A stretch of 8,294 nt of DNA from an uncultured Gammaproteobacteria bacterium. Its GTDB lineage: Bacteria > Pseudomonadota > Gammaproteobacteria > GCA-002705445 > GCA-002716945. Shown here piece after piece: positions 1 through 6,837 of the stretch (its first letter is position 1; every line of letters starts with the position of its first letter). The stretch lies in assembly GCA_913046125.1 (NCBI GenBank), contig CAJWRL010000034.1:1-8294 (forward strand), given 5' to 3'. Position numbers and translations under genes: made by a program. Under the pieces are notes generated by a model. That model saw nothing but the letters and a program-made list of their open reading frames with translations, was not told the origin of the DNA and ran no database searches.

Positions 1-274
1 AAAAACGATTGATAAATTAACTCACCTGTCTAAGTTAAGCATCCCAGAAAATGATGTTGATGAACTCATTATCAACCTGGAGAATATCCTCAAACTAATT
101 GGAGAAATTGATGCTGCGCCCACAGAAGGTATGGAACCTATGGCTCATCCACTTGATTTCAATCAACCTTTGCGAGAGGACAGACCTATCAAAGATATCA
201 ATAGATCAGAAAATCAAAATGATACATCTAAAACGAAAGATGGTTATTACATAGTCCCAAAAATAATTGATTGA
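1..274 (+). CDS. gatC: GatC, amidotransferase subunit C (5' end missing)
   Basis: Small subunit of the GatCAB amidotransferase, which converts Glu-tRNA(Gln) and/or Asp-tRNA(Asn) to the correctly amidated tRNA in the cytoplasm. GatC wraps around and stabilises GatA. The reading frame enters at base 2 and shows 90 codons before TGA at 272-274. GatC proteins are usually about 95 residues, so only the start codon and a few residues are missing. Family marks seen are the early HLSKLSIP segment, the central EGMEPMAHP segment, the LREDRP segment and the C-terminal YYIVPKII ending. The stop lies one base before the preferred gatA ATG, so the genes are probably translationally coupled. The assignment is also supported by gatA and gatB directly downstream in the usual C-A-B order. 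Confidence 0.93.
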   Translation, partial: KTIDKLTHLSKLSIPENDVDELIINLENILKLIGEIDAAPTEGMEPMAHPLDFNQPLREDRPIKDINRSENQNDTSKTKDGYYIVPKIID

Positions 275-275
275 T

Positions 276-1724
276 ATGAATTTTAAATCTGTAAAAGAGA
301 TCTTGACAGCGATCAAAAATAAAGACGTTAGTGTGATTGAACTGACGAGCAACTACCTTGATAAAATAAAAGAGCGTGATGACGAACTCAATTGTTTTGT
401 TACTCTAACTGAAGAGTTTGCTCTTAATAAAGCAAGAAAAATTGATGAAGAGATAGCAAAAAATAAAGTTAGAGCATTATCTGGCTTACCTATTGCTCAG
501 AAAGATATTTTTTGTACTAAAAATATTAAAACATCATGTGGCTCTAAAATGCTTGATAATTTTGTGAGTCCTTATAATGCGACTGTAATAGAAAAACTTA
601 ATAATGCTGGCACAATTATGCTTGGGAAAACAAATATGGATGAATTTGCAATGGGTTCCTCTAATGAGACGAGCTTCTATGGTCCTGTAAAAAATCCATG
701 GGATACTGAATATGTCCCTGGCGGATCTTCTGGTGGGTCTGCATCTGCGGTTGCAGCCAGAATTTCGCCATGTTCGACAGGAACAGACACTGGCGGATCA
801 ATCAGACAGCCTGCATCACTTTGTGGAATCTGTGGATTAAAACCGACTTATGGAAGAGTGTCAAGATATGGAATGATTGCATTTGCATCAAGTTTAGATC
901 AAGCAGGTATTTTTACCACAGACGCGCTTGATGCGGCTATTTTACTAAAAGAAATGTCTGGCTATGATGAAAAGGATTCCACCAGTTCAAGTGTCGAAGT
1001 GCCTGATTATCAATCGTACTGCTTGAGCGATACAAATCATAATTATACCGTTGGTATACCTGAAGAATTTGTTAAAGATTTAAATGATGATGTAAAAAAA
1101 GTTTTTTATGATTCGGTAAAGGTGTTAGAAAAAGTTGGATGTAAGATTAAAACTATTAATCTTAAATATACAAGCTTGGGGGTCTCTGCTTATCAAGTTG
1201 TTGCACCAGCAGAATGCTCTTCAAATTTATCTAGATTTGATGGTGTAAGATATGGACACAGATCAGATAATTCATCTGACCTCGAAAATTTATACAGAGA
1301 ATCACGTTCGGAGGGTTTTGGGAAAGAGGTTAAAAGAAGAATATTAGTTGGTACATATGCCCTGTCTGCAGGGTATTACGATGCATATTACTTGAAAGCT
1401 CAAAAAGTTAGAAACTTAATTGCTAATGACTTCAGAGATGCCTTTGATCAAGTTGATCTGATCATTGGACCGACAACACCTGATAAAGCATTTAAAATTG
1501 GTGAGAAGATGAATGACCCAATCGCAATGTACCTATCAGATGTTTATACAGTGAGTACGAATCTTGCTGGGTTGCCTGCTATGTCAATACCAATGGGATT
1601 TAAAGAGAATATGCCATTAGGCTTACAAATAATTGGTAATCATTTTGATGAAAAAAATATACTTAAAATCTCTCATCTCTACCAACAAGAAACAGATTGG
1701 CATAAAAGAGAACCAGGAAAATAA
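276..1724 (+). CDS. gatA: GatA, glutamine-hydrolysing subunit of Asp/Glu-tRNA amidotransferase
   Basis: Amidase-signature subunit that hydrolyses glutamine and channels ammonia to GatB for transamidation of mischarged Glu-tRNA(Gln)/Asp-tRNA(Asn). Counting from ATG 276 (482 residues), the Ser-cisSer-Lys catalytic set is visible: K76 in AQKD, cis-Ser S151 in the PGGSSGGSAS signature (148-157), and nucleophile S175 in DTGGSIRQPAS. The C-terminal half carries the well-conserved SSNLSRFDG and EGFGKEVKRR segments. Length matches the family (about 485). An in-frame TTG at 267 would add three residues and overlap gatC by 8 bases. I prefer the ATG at 276, which follows the gatC TGA after one base, but the TTG cannot be excluded. 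No strong Shine-Dalgarno is seen, consistent with coupling to gatC. No missing key residue. Confidence 0.97.
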   Translation: MNFKSVKEILTAIKNKDVSVIELTSNYLDKIKERDDELNCFVTLTEEFALNKARKIDEEIAKNKVRALSGLPIAQKDIFCTKNIKTSCGSKMLDNFVSPYNATVIEKLNNAGTIMLGKTNMDEFAMGSSNETSFYGPVKNPWDTEYVPGGSSGGSASAVAARISPCSTGTDTGGSIRQPASLCGICGLKPTYGRVSRYGMIAFASSLDQAGIFTTDALDAAILLKEMSGYDEKDSTSSSVEVPDYQSYCLSDTNHNYTVGIPEEFVKDLNDDVKKVFYDSVKVLEKVGCKIKTINLKYTSLGVSAYQVVAPAECSSNLSRFDGVRYGHRSDNSSDLENLYRESRSEGFGKEVKRRILVGTYALSAGYYDAYYLKAQKVRNLIANDFRDAFDQVDLIIGPTTPDKAFKIGEKMNDPIAMYLSDVYTVSTNLAGLPAMSIPMGFKENMPLGLQIIGNHFDEKNILKISHLYQQETDWHKREPGK

Positions 1725-1726
1725 TT

Positions 1727-3154
1727 ATGTGGGAAACTGTAATAGGGCTAGAAATACATGTCCAGCTGTCAACTGAGAGTAAGCTATTCTCATCTGCATC
1801 GACAGACTTTGGAGCTGATCAAAATACGCAAGCATCAGTTATAGATTTAGCTATGCCAGGTGTACTCCCAGTATTAAATAAAAATGCAGTCGATATGGCT
1901 GTAAAATTTGGATTAGCTGTGGATGCAAAAATAGCAAGAAAATCAATATTTGCCAGAAAAAACTATTTCTATCCTGATCTACCAAAAGGATATCAAATTT
2001 CTCAATACGAACTGCCGATTGTTTTTGATGGCAAGTTAGATATATATGTAGATGGGACCAAAAAGAGCGTTGGTATTACACGTGCACATCTTGAAGAAGA
2101 TGCAGGAAAATCAATACACGATCTTTATGAAGATGAGAGCGCTATAGATCTGAACCGTGCAGGAACCCCACTAATAGAAATAGTGTCAGAGCCTGACATG
2201 CGATCTTCTAGAGAGGCAGTAACCTATTTAAAGAAAATACATTCTATTGTAAAAAGTCTAGGAATAAGTGATGGGAATATGCAAGAAGGGTCTTTTAGAT
2301 GTGATGCAAACATATCATTGAGAAGGCCAGGTGATGAATTTGGCACTCGAGCTGAAATAAAAAATATAAATTCATTTAAGTTTGTAGAATCTGCAATTAA
2401 TTACGAAGTGATAAGACAAAGAGAAATTCTTGAATCTGGTGAGTCTGTAATTCAAGAAACACGACTATATGATCCCAAGAAGGATGAGACAAGACCTATG
2501 AGGTCAAAAGAGGAAGCAAATGACTATAGGTATTTTCCTGACCCAGACTTGCTTCCAGTTGAAATCTCTCAAGAAAAAATTGACAAGATAAAGCTAACGC
2601 TCCCTGAGTTGCCAGATGATAAAAAAGATCGCTACAAAAATAATTATGGTCTTAAAGAAGACGACGCGGAAATATTATCTTTGAATTCAAATTTGTCTAC
2701 TTTCTTTGATGAATCAATTAAAGGGTCAGATTCTGATCCACAACTCGTAGCAAATTTTATACTAAGTGAATTAGTAGGCTTGTGTAACAAGCATAATGTA
2801 GATATATCTGTTGCTACAATAAAACCTTCGCATATATCCCAATTAATGAATTATATTGTCCAGGGCAAAATCTCAAGCAAGCAAGCAAAAGACATATTGA
2901 ATGAATTATGGACCGGTAAGCTTGATATTGATGAAATCATAAGATCGAAAAATATTGAACAAGTATCTGATACCGGAATTCTCATGAAAGAAGCGCAAAA
3001 AATACTGGAAAAGCATCCTAAAGAAGTCCAAGATTATAAAAATGGAAAAGACAAGCTAATGGGGTTTTTCGTAGGTCAAATTATGAAAGAGATGAAAGGT
3101 AAAGCTAATCCAAAAGTCTTAAATGAAATTCTTAATAAATTACTAAAGGAGTGA
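1727..3154 (+). CDS. gatB: GatB, tRNA-binding kinase/transamidase subunit
   Basis: Subunit that phosphorylates the side-chain carboxylate of the mischarged aminoacyl-tRNA with ATP and then amidates it with ammonia from GatA. At 475 residues it is full length. The cradle domain shows GLEIHVQL (7-14), RKNYFYPDLPKGYQ (77-90), HLEEDAGKS (121-129), DLNRAGTPLIEI (141-152), RCDANISLR (191-199), QETRLYDP (243-250) and YRYFPDPDLLPV (267-278). These are the conserved ATP/Mg and active-site segments. From about residue 330 it continues as the helical YqeY-like tRNA-binding tail, including the near-terminal MGFFVGQIMKEMKGKANP. It starts two bases after the gatA stop. Its last codons contain the Shine-Dalgarno of mreB. 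Whether the enzyme serves Gln, Asn or both depends on which tRNA synthetases the genome encodes, which is not visible here. Confidence 0.98.
   Translation: MWETVIGLEIHVQLSTESKLFSSASTDFGADQNTQASVIDLAMPGVLPVLNKNAVDMAVKFGLAVDAKIARKSIFARKNYFYPDLPKGYQISQYELPIVFDGKLDIYVDGTKKSVGITRAHLEEDAGKSIHDLYEDESAIDLNRAGTPLIEIVSEPDMRSSREAVTYLKKIHSIVKSLGISDGNMQEGSFRCDANISLRRPGDEFGTRAEIKNINSFKFVESAINYEVIRQREILESGESVIQETRLYDPKKDETRPMRSKEEANDYRYFPDPDLLPVEISQEKIDKIKLTLPELPDDKKDRYKNNYGLKEDDAEILSLNSNLSTFFDESIKGSDSDPQLVANFILSELVGLCNKHNVDISVATIKPSHISQLMNYIVQGKISSKQAKDILNELWTGKLDIDEIIRSKNIEQVSDTGILMKEAQKILEKHPKEVQDYKNGKDKLMGFFVGQIMKEMKGKANPKVLNEILNKLLKE
3145..3151 (+). promoter_or_regulatory. Shine-Dalgarno of mreB inside the gatB 3' end
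   Basis: AAAGGAG lies six bases upstream of the mreB ATG at 3158 and overlaps the last sense codons of gatB. It is the strongest ribosome binding site among the gene junctions here. It fits the high expression expected for MreB relative to its neighbours, and it fixes the mreB start. Confidence 0.8.
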
Positions 3155-3157
3155 TAG

Positions 3158-4207
3158 ATGATCAATTTTATAAAACAAATTGCAGGGATGTTTTCCACCG
3201 ACATATCTATTGACTTAGGTACAGCAAATACACTCATCTACATGAAAGGAAAAGGTATTGTTTTAGATGAACCATCAGTTGTAGTAGTCAGAGACGAGCA
3301 AGGTGCAAATAAAAGAGTTGAAGCCGTCGGGAATGAAGCTAAGAATATGCTTGGCAGGACACCTGTCGGGCTAACAGCAATTAGACCATTGAAAGATGGT
3401 GTGATTTCAGATTTCACAATTTGTGAAAAAATGTTGCAACACTTTATCAAAAAAGTTCACAAGAGTGCCTGGTTTAGGCCAAGTCCTAGAGTTTTAATAT
3501 GTGTACCATGTGGGGCTACACAAGTTGAAAGAAGAGCAATAAGGGAATCGGCCTCAGGTGCAGGTGGAAGAGTCGTTCATTTAATTGACGAGCCAATGGC
3601 TGCTGCAGTTGGTGCAGGTATGCCACTCGATGAGCCAAGAGGATATATGGTTTGTGACATTGGTGGCGGAACGTCCGAGGTAGCCACAATTTCCCTAAAC
3701 GGTATTGTCTATGCCTCATCGACTAGAATAGGTGGGGATACTTTCTCAGAAGCTCTCATTAGTTATGTTAGAAGAAATTATGGATGTGTTATAGGAGATC
3801 CTACTGCTGAAAAAATAAAACATGAAATAGGATCCGCTTATCCTAGTAGTGATTTATTAGAAATAGAGGTGAAAGGTACTAATTTAGCAGCAGGTGTCCC
3901 TCAATCATTTACGATTAACAGTAATGAAACGCTAGAAGCCTTACAGGAAGCACTTCAAGGTATTGTAGCTGCTGTCAAGACTGCTCTCGAAAACACACCT
4001 CCTGAGCTTGGAGCAGATATTCACGAGAGAGGTATGGTGCTTACAGGTGGAGGTGCACTTCTAAAAGACCTTGATATGCTAATCAAAGAAGAAACAGGAA
4101 TGAATGTTGTCGTGGCAGAGGATCCACTTAGCTGTGTAGCACGAGGTGGTGGTAAAGTTTTAGAGATAATTGATGAGAAAGGGGTAGAATTTCTCTCAAT
4201 GGATTAA
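3158..4207 (+). CDS. mreB: MreB, actin-like rod-shape protein
   Basis: Bacterial actin that polymerises along the inner membrane and organises the elongasome for lateral wall synthesis. The 349 residues cover the whole family length. The N-terminal MINFIKQIAGMF is the short amphipathic membrane-binding segment found in Gram-negative MreB. ATPase motifs are phosphate 1 DLGTANT (19-25), the catalytic-Glu segment LIDEPMAAAVGAG (142-154, E145), phosphate 2 CDIGGGTSEV (166-175) and the adenosine motif GMVLTGGGALL (292-302). Similarity to gammaproteobacterial MreB is high along the whole length. The start is fixed by the AAAGGAG site. It lies three bases after gatB, in the same frame, separated by tandem TGA and TAG stops. 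mreC and mreD follow in the classical order. Confidence 0.99.
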   Translation: MINFIKQIAGMFSTDISIDLGTANTLIYMKGKGIVLDEPSVVVVRDEQGANKRVEAVGNEAKNMLGRTPVGLTAIRPLKDGVISDFTICEKMLQHFIKKVHKSAWFRPSPRVLICVPCGATQVERRAIRESASGAGGRVVHLIDEPMAAAVGAGMPLDEPRGYMVCDIGGGTSEVATISLNGIVYASSTRIGGDTFSEALISYVRRNYGCVIGDPTAEKIKHEIGSAYPSSDLLEIEVKGTNLAAGVPQSFTINSNETLEALQEALQGIVAAVKTALENTPPELGADIHERGMVLTGGGALLKDLDMLIKEETGMNVVVAEDPLSCVARGGGKVLEIIDEKGVEFLSMD

Positions 4208-4210
4208 GCA

Positions 4211-5038
4211 GTGTCTACAACATTATTCAAGCACAGTGTAACTAACTTTTATCTTCTCTTATTTTTTATAGGTCTGTCTGTTAGTTCAGTTGTGTTAGAC
4301 ATCAAATACTCTAATTCTAACTATATACGAATCATAATAAATGATTTTTTGATAACACCTATCCAATACCTTGCTAGTACTCCATCAACATTTTTCTCAA
4401 AATTTGTCGAAGAAAAAAAAACTGTTGAGCAACTAAAACAAAAAATAGAGGAGCTTGAAAAACAAAATACGGCAATGAAAATAAATCTTCAAAGAATTGA
4501 TGTTCTAGAAAATGAGGTATCCAGACTTAGATCAATAAAAAGTCAAATGGATAATAATTTGAAAAATATTAAAATTGCACAGATCACTCAAAAGGATGTC
4601 ATTCCAAACAAAAAATCAGTTCAAATAAATATAGGTTCAAATTATAAAACTAGAGTCGGGCAAACGGTGATGGGAGTAAACGGTCTTCTAGGACAGGTCG
4701 TCGAAGTAAATGTTTACTCTAGTAAAGTTTTACTCATCACAGATAATGATAGTAATGTCCCTGCGAAGATTGCTCGGACAGGCCAACAAATCATAATCAA
4801 AGGTAGGTCACAAGATAACTTGCTCGAAGTTTCGTTTTTTCCAAATGACAGTGAAGTAGAATCTGGTGATCTTATAATTACATCGGGGCAGGCAAATAGA
4901 TTTATACCCTCGTTGAAAATTGGTAGAGTGGTCGAAGTTATAAGAAATGAGGGTGAGCGATTCAGCCAGGTGATTATAAAACCATTAGAGGATGCTGATA
5001 AAGTCTCTGAGGTAATTCTGTCTGCAGATGAGAGGTGA
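4211..5038 (+). CDS. mreC: MreC, rod-shape-determining periplasmic protein
   Basis: Bitopic inner-membrane protein whose periplasmic beta domains link MreB/MreD to the PBP2-RodA synthase. The 275 residues show a short cytoplasmic tail, one membrane helix at about 13-29 (YLLLFFIGLSVSSVVL), a coiled coil at about 67-117 rich in K/E/L heptads, then the beta-rich MreC domain. That domain includes GQTVMGVNGLLGQVVEV (150-166), LLITDNDSNVP (174-184) and ESGDLIITSG (217-226). The start is GTG at 4211. No in-frame ATG gives a protein with the membrane helix, and the mreB TAA lies only two codons upstream in the same frame. No Shine-Dalgarno is visible at usable spacing, so translation probably depends on re-initiation after mreB. 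A run of nine A (4413-4421) lies in the coding sequence at the start of the coiled coil. Confidence 0.96.
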   Translation: MSTTLFKHSVTNFYLLLFFIGLSVSSVVLDIKYSNSNYIRIIINDFLITPIQYLASTPSTFFSKFVEEKKTVEQLKQKIEELEKQNTAMKINLQRIDVLENEVSRLRSIKSQMDNNLKNIKIAQITQKDVIPNKKSVQINIGSNYKTRVGQTVMGVNGLLGQVVEVNVYSSKVLLITDNDSNVPAKIARTGQQIIIKGRSQDNLLEVSFFPNDSEVESGDLIITSGQANRFIPSLKIGRVVEVIRNEGERFSQVIIKPLEDADKVSEVILSADER

Positions 5039-5039
5039 T
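5032..5039 (+). promoter_or_regulatory. Shine-Dalgarno of mreD overlapping the mreC stop
   Basis: GAGGTGAT spans the mreC TGA (5036-5038) and sits eight bases before the mreD ATG at 5048. It supports that ATG as the start. The mreD frame is closed just upstream by TAA at 5042-5044, so no longer N terminus is possible. Confidence 0.75.
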
Positions 5040-5047
5040 AGTAATCC

Positions 5048-5515
5048 ATGCTAATAATCCTTATCACTATCATTCTCGGCCTTTTTATATCCCTTATCAC
5101 TCTTCCACTTGGGTACTATGCACCTGAATGGATGCTTTTAATCGTTATATATTGGGCAATTGCACTTCCCTCAAATAATAAACTTTTTCTAGCTTTTCTT
5201 ACTGGAATTATCATCGACATTGTATATGGTCAGGTACTAGGGATCTCCTCACTTTTCTATGTACTACTGGTATATATTATTCTACGACTATATAATTCGC
5301 TTAGGTATATGACGATCGCACAGCAAGCGGTGGTATTATTTATATTTATTTTCTTAAAACAACATTTACTTGTTTGGGCATATTATATAATTGATCGAAA
5401 TATTGATTATCAAGCTTTGCTAGTTGGATCAATAGTCACCGCTTCAATTTGGCCACTTATTTATTACACTCTTAGGTTTATAAGAAGAAAGTTTAATATA
5501 GGCGGCATTAATTAG
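5048..5515 (+). CDS. mreD: MreD, rod-shape-determining membrane protein
   Basis: Integral inner-membrane partner of MreC in the elongasome. The 155 residues are almost wholly hydrophobic, with five or six likely membrane segments at about 2-21, 28-41, 46-66, 67-80, 92-114 and 122-144, and a basic C-terminal tail (RFIRRKFN). Family marks are P26-E-W28, YW at 35-36 followed by ALP (39-41), the GxxxDxxxGxxxG-like segment in GIIIDIVYGQVLG (53-65, D57), and QQ at 92-93. Length is typical (about 160). MreD sequences diverge quickly, so the position after mreB and mreC is an important part of the evidence. The stop is followed after four bases by the RsmJ-like gene. In many gammaproteobacteria maf and rng come next instead. 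Confidence 0.95.
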   Translation: MLIILITIILGLFISLITLPLGYYAPEWMLLIVIYWAIALPSNNKLFLAFLTGIIIDIVYGQVLGISSLFYVLLVYIILRLYNSLRYMTIAQQAVVLFIFIFLKQHLLVWAYYIIDRNIDYQALLVGSIVTASIWPLIYYTLRFIRRKFNIGGIN

Positions 5516-5519
5516 GAAA

Positions 5520-6197
5520 ATGCTATCTATACCACTCCCAGCTTCTCCAAAAATCACATTGCATAAGACATCTGATGGATACGTGATCAGGGATAACGAA
5601 AAAAATATGAAAATGTCACTATCCTTTGATGATTACAGTAAAATCCTACTAGATAATAAAAAACATCAACTTAATAAAATATTTAAAGCAAAGAATTCAA
5701 GTATTTTAGATTGTACCGGCGGCTTTGCGAGAGATGCAGCAGTACTGGCATCTCTGGGAAATAATATTACGCTAATTGATCGAAACCCTTTGATTATGTC
5801 TTTACTAGTTGATGCTAGAGAAAAAATTAAAAGTGATGATATTCGATACATTTTTAGCAGAATAAAGATTAGATTTGGAAATTGTATAGAATTTATTAGA
5901 AATACGAGTAAGCATTTCGACTATATATATTTTGATTTTATGTTCAATATAAATAAGAGTGCACTACCCTCGAAAAATGAACAATTTTTGAGGGAAATAG
6001 TCAAAAATGATATAAATGAGAACATAGATATTATTCATGAGACCATTCAACGCGTTAAAAGTAAAATAATAATTAAAGAACACATTTCTTCAAATGACTA
6101 CGATATTTTTGATATTATAAATACTTATAAGGGTAAGACAGTTAAATATCACTTATTAGAAGGGAAAAGTGGATATAGAAAAATATATAAGCAATAA
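5520..6197 (+). CDS. rsmJ: RsmJ-like SAM-dependent methyltransferase (possible 16S rRNA m2G1516), diverged
   Basis: RsmJ (YhiQ) transfers methyl from SAM to G1516 of 16S rRNA. Family features seen in this 225-residue protein are SAM-binding motif I ILDCTGGFARDAAVLASLG (62-80, compare LDATAGLGRDAFVLAS in RsmJ), acidic motif II LIDRNP (85-90, compare LERNP), FDYIYFDFMF (133-142) followed by KSALPSKNEQF (compare LDPMFPxxxKSALVKKEM), IIIKEH (183-188), and GKSGYRKIY near the end. It is somewhat shorter than E. coli RsmJ (about 250). Two features are odd. The conserved catalytic-loop DPMF reads D139-F-M-F142, and the HRRKFGGGRG segment expected before motif I is replaced by an unrelated Lys/Asp-rich stretch (about 35-58). 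Activity and target are therefore uncertain, but the family call is good. Start ATG 5520 has AGGA only two bases upstream. The 3' end overlaps the next gene by 29 bases. Confidence 0.78.
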   Translation: MLSIPLPASPKITLHKTSDGYVIRDNEKNMKMSLSFDDYSKILLDNKKHQLNKIFKAKNSSILDCTGGFARDAAVLASLGNNITLIDRNPLIMSLLVDAREKIKSDDIRYIFSRIKIRFGNCIEFIRNTSKHFDYIYFDFMFNINKSALPSKNEQFLREIVKNDINENIDIIHETIQRVKSKIIIKEHISSNDYDIFDIINTYKGKTVKYHLLEGKSGYRKIYKQ

Positions 6198-6603
6198 AAA
6201 GAATGTAAGAATCTTAAAACTAGTGGATGATGGAGATTTCTTAAAAGAATTAGACTCATTTACCCACGAGAGTATAGACTCGCTAGATAACTATAAAAAA
6301 AATGTCTTTTCTGATGATGAACTAGTAGTTATACTCTCAGATCTTGATAGCTTAACTAATTCAGATTTTTTTAAAAAGAATTATGGATTACAAAATATAA
6401 TGTTACTTATTACAAATGATGATAGATTCAAAAAAAACAATACTAAGTATTTGAATATGTTTTTTGGTTATGGGTATAAGTATTTTGGACCGTCAAGCAA
6501 CAGTAAAGTACAAGTTTTTATTTATGATATATCTGAGTATAAAGATAATCCTGATTGGTTGAATAGCAAAAACTGGGCTAATCCAGAACTGTGGGAGAAA
6601 TAG
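6169..6603 (+). CDS. DUF6231-like protein of unknown function
   Basis: A 144-residue cytoplasmic-looking protein without signal peptide or membrane helix. Its C terminus (about 119-142) has the pattern YDIxxYKxxPDWLNSKxWAxPELW, which I recognise from the gammaproteobacterial DUF6231 family. The rest is poorly conserved. Hydrophobic stretches VRILKLV (13-19), ELVVILSDLD (51-60) and IMLLITND (77-84) alternate with charged segments, as in a Rossmann-like alpha/beta fold. That fold is an inference, and no cofactor motif such as GxGxG is present. The start is GTG 6169, with AAGGGA at 6160-6165 upstream. No in-frame ATG occurs before residue 78, so the 29-base overlap with the RsmJ-like gene seems real. 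The A8 (6295-6302) and T7 (6366-6372) runs in the gene are frameshift-prone but the frame is intact. Function unknown. Confidence 0.7.
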   Translation: MDIEKYISNKKNVRILKLVDDGDFLKELDSFTHESIDSLDNYKKNVFSDDELVVILSDLDSLTNSDFFKKNYGLQNIMLLITNDDRFKKNNTKYLNMFFGYGYKYFGPSSNSKVQVFIYDISEYKDNPDWLNSKNWANPELWEK

Positions 6604-6606
6604 AAT

Positions 6607-6837
6607 ATGAAAGATGCAATTACTGATGCTATATCAAAAGGAATCAAATTTGATAATTTGTCAGTGGAGGGATCAGAGTCTAAATACACTGTCAGTATTA
6701 TAAGTAATATATTCAAGGGTAAATCAACTATTCAAAGACATAAAATGATATATGCATTATTAGATGGATATATAAAAACAGGCGAGATTCATGCTTTAAC
6801 TATTAAAGCGTTGACACTCGATGAATCAAAAAACTAA
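6607..6837 (+). CDS. BolA/IbaG-family protein
   Basis: BolA-family proteins (76 residues here, typical of the short IbaG type) partner with monothiol glutaredoxins to handle [2Fe-2S] clusters, and some also affect transcription and cell shape. The family pattern is clear: LSVEG (18-22), IFKGKS (35-40), QRHKMIYALL (43-52, compare FxGxxxxxRHRxVY), and GEIHALTIKALT (59-70) with the invariant C-terminal His at 62. The loop between the first two strands, which normally carries a His or Cys cluster ligand (GDGSH in IbaG), reads GSESKY, with Lys 26 in that place. Start ATG 6607 lies three bases after the previous stop, with GGGAG at 6593-6597. The end overlaps dinB by 17 bases. Assignment between the BolA and IbaG subfamilies is not settled, so no symbol is given. 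Confidence 0.9.
   Translation: MKDAITDAISKGIKFDNLSVEGSESKYTVSIISNIFKGKSTIQRHKMIYALLDGYIKTGEIHALTIKALTLDESKN

Noticed and set aside
3238..3719. Two - strand open frames (70 and 67 codons) opposite mreB
   Set aside because: mreB is strongly conserved in this stretch, and the antisense peptides look like reverse translations of its motifs.
4714..5100. 128-codon open frame on the - strand
   Set aside because: It lies opposite the mreC 3' end and the mreD start, has no recognisable motifs, and the + strand genes explain the region fully.
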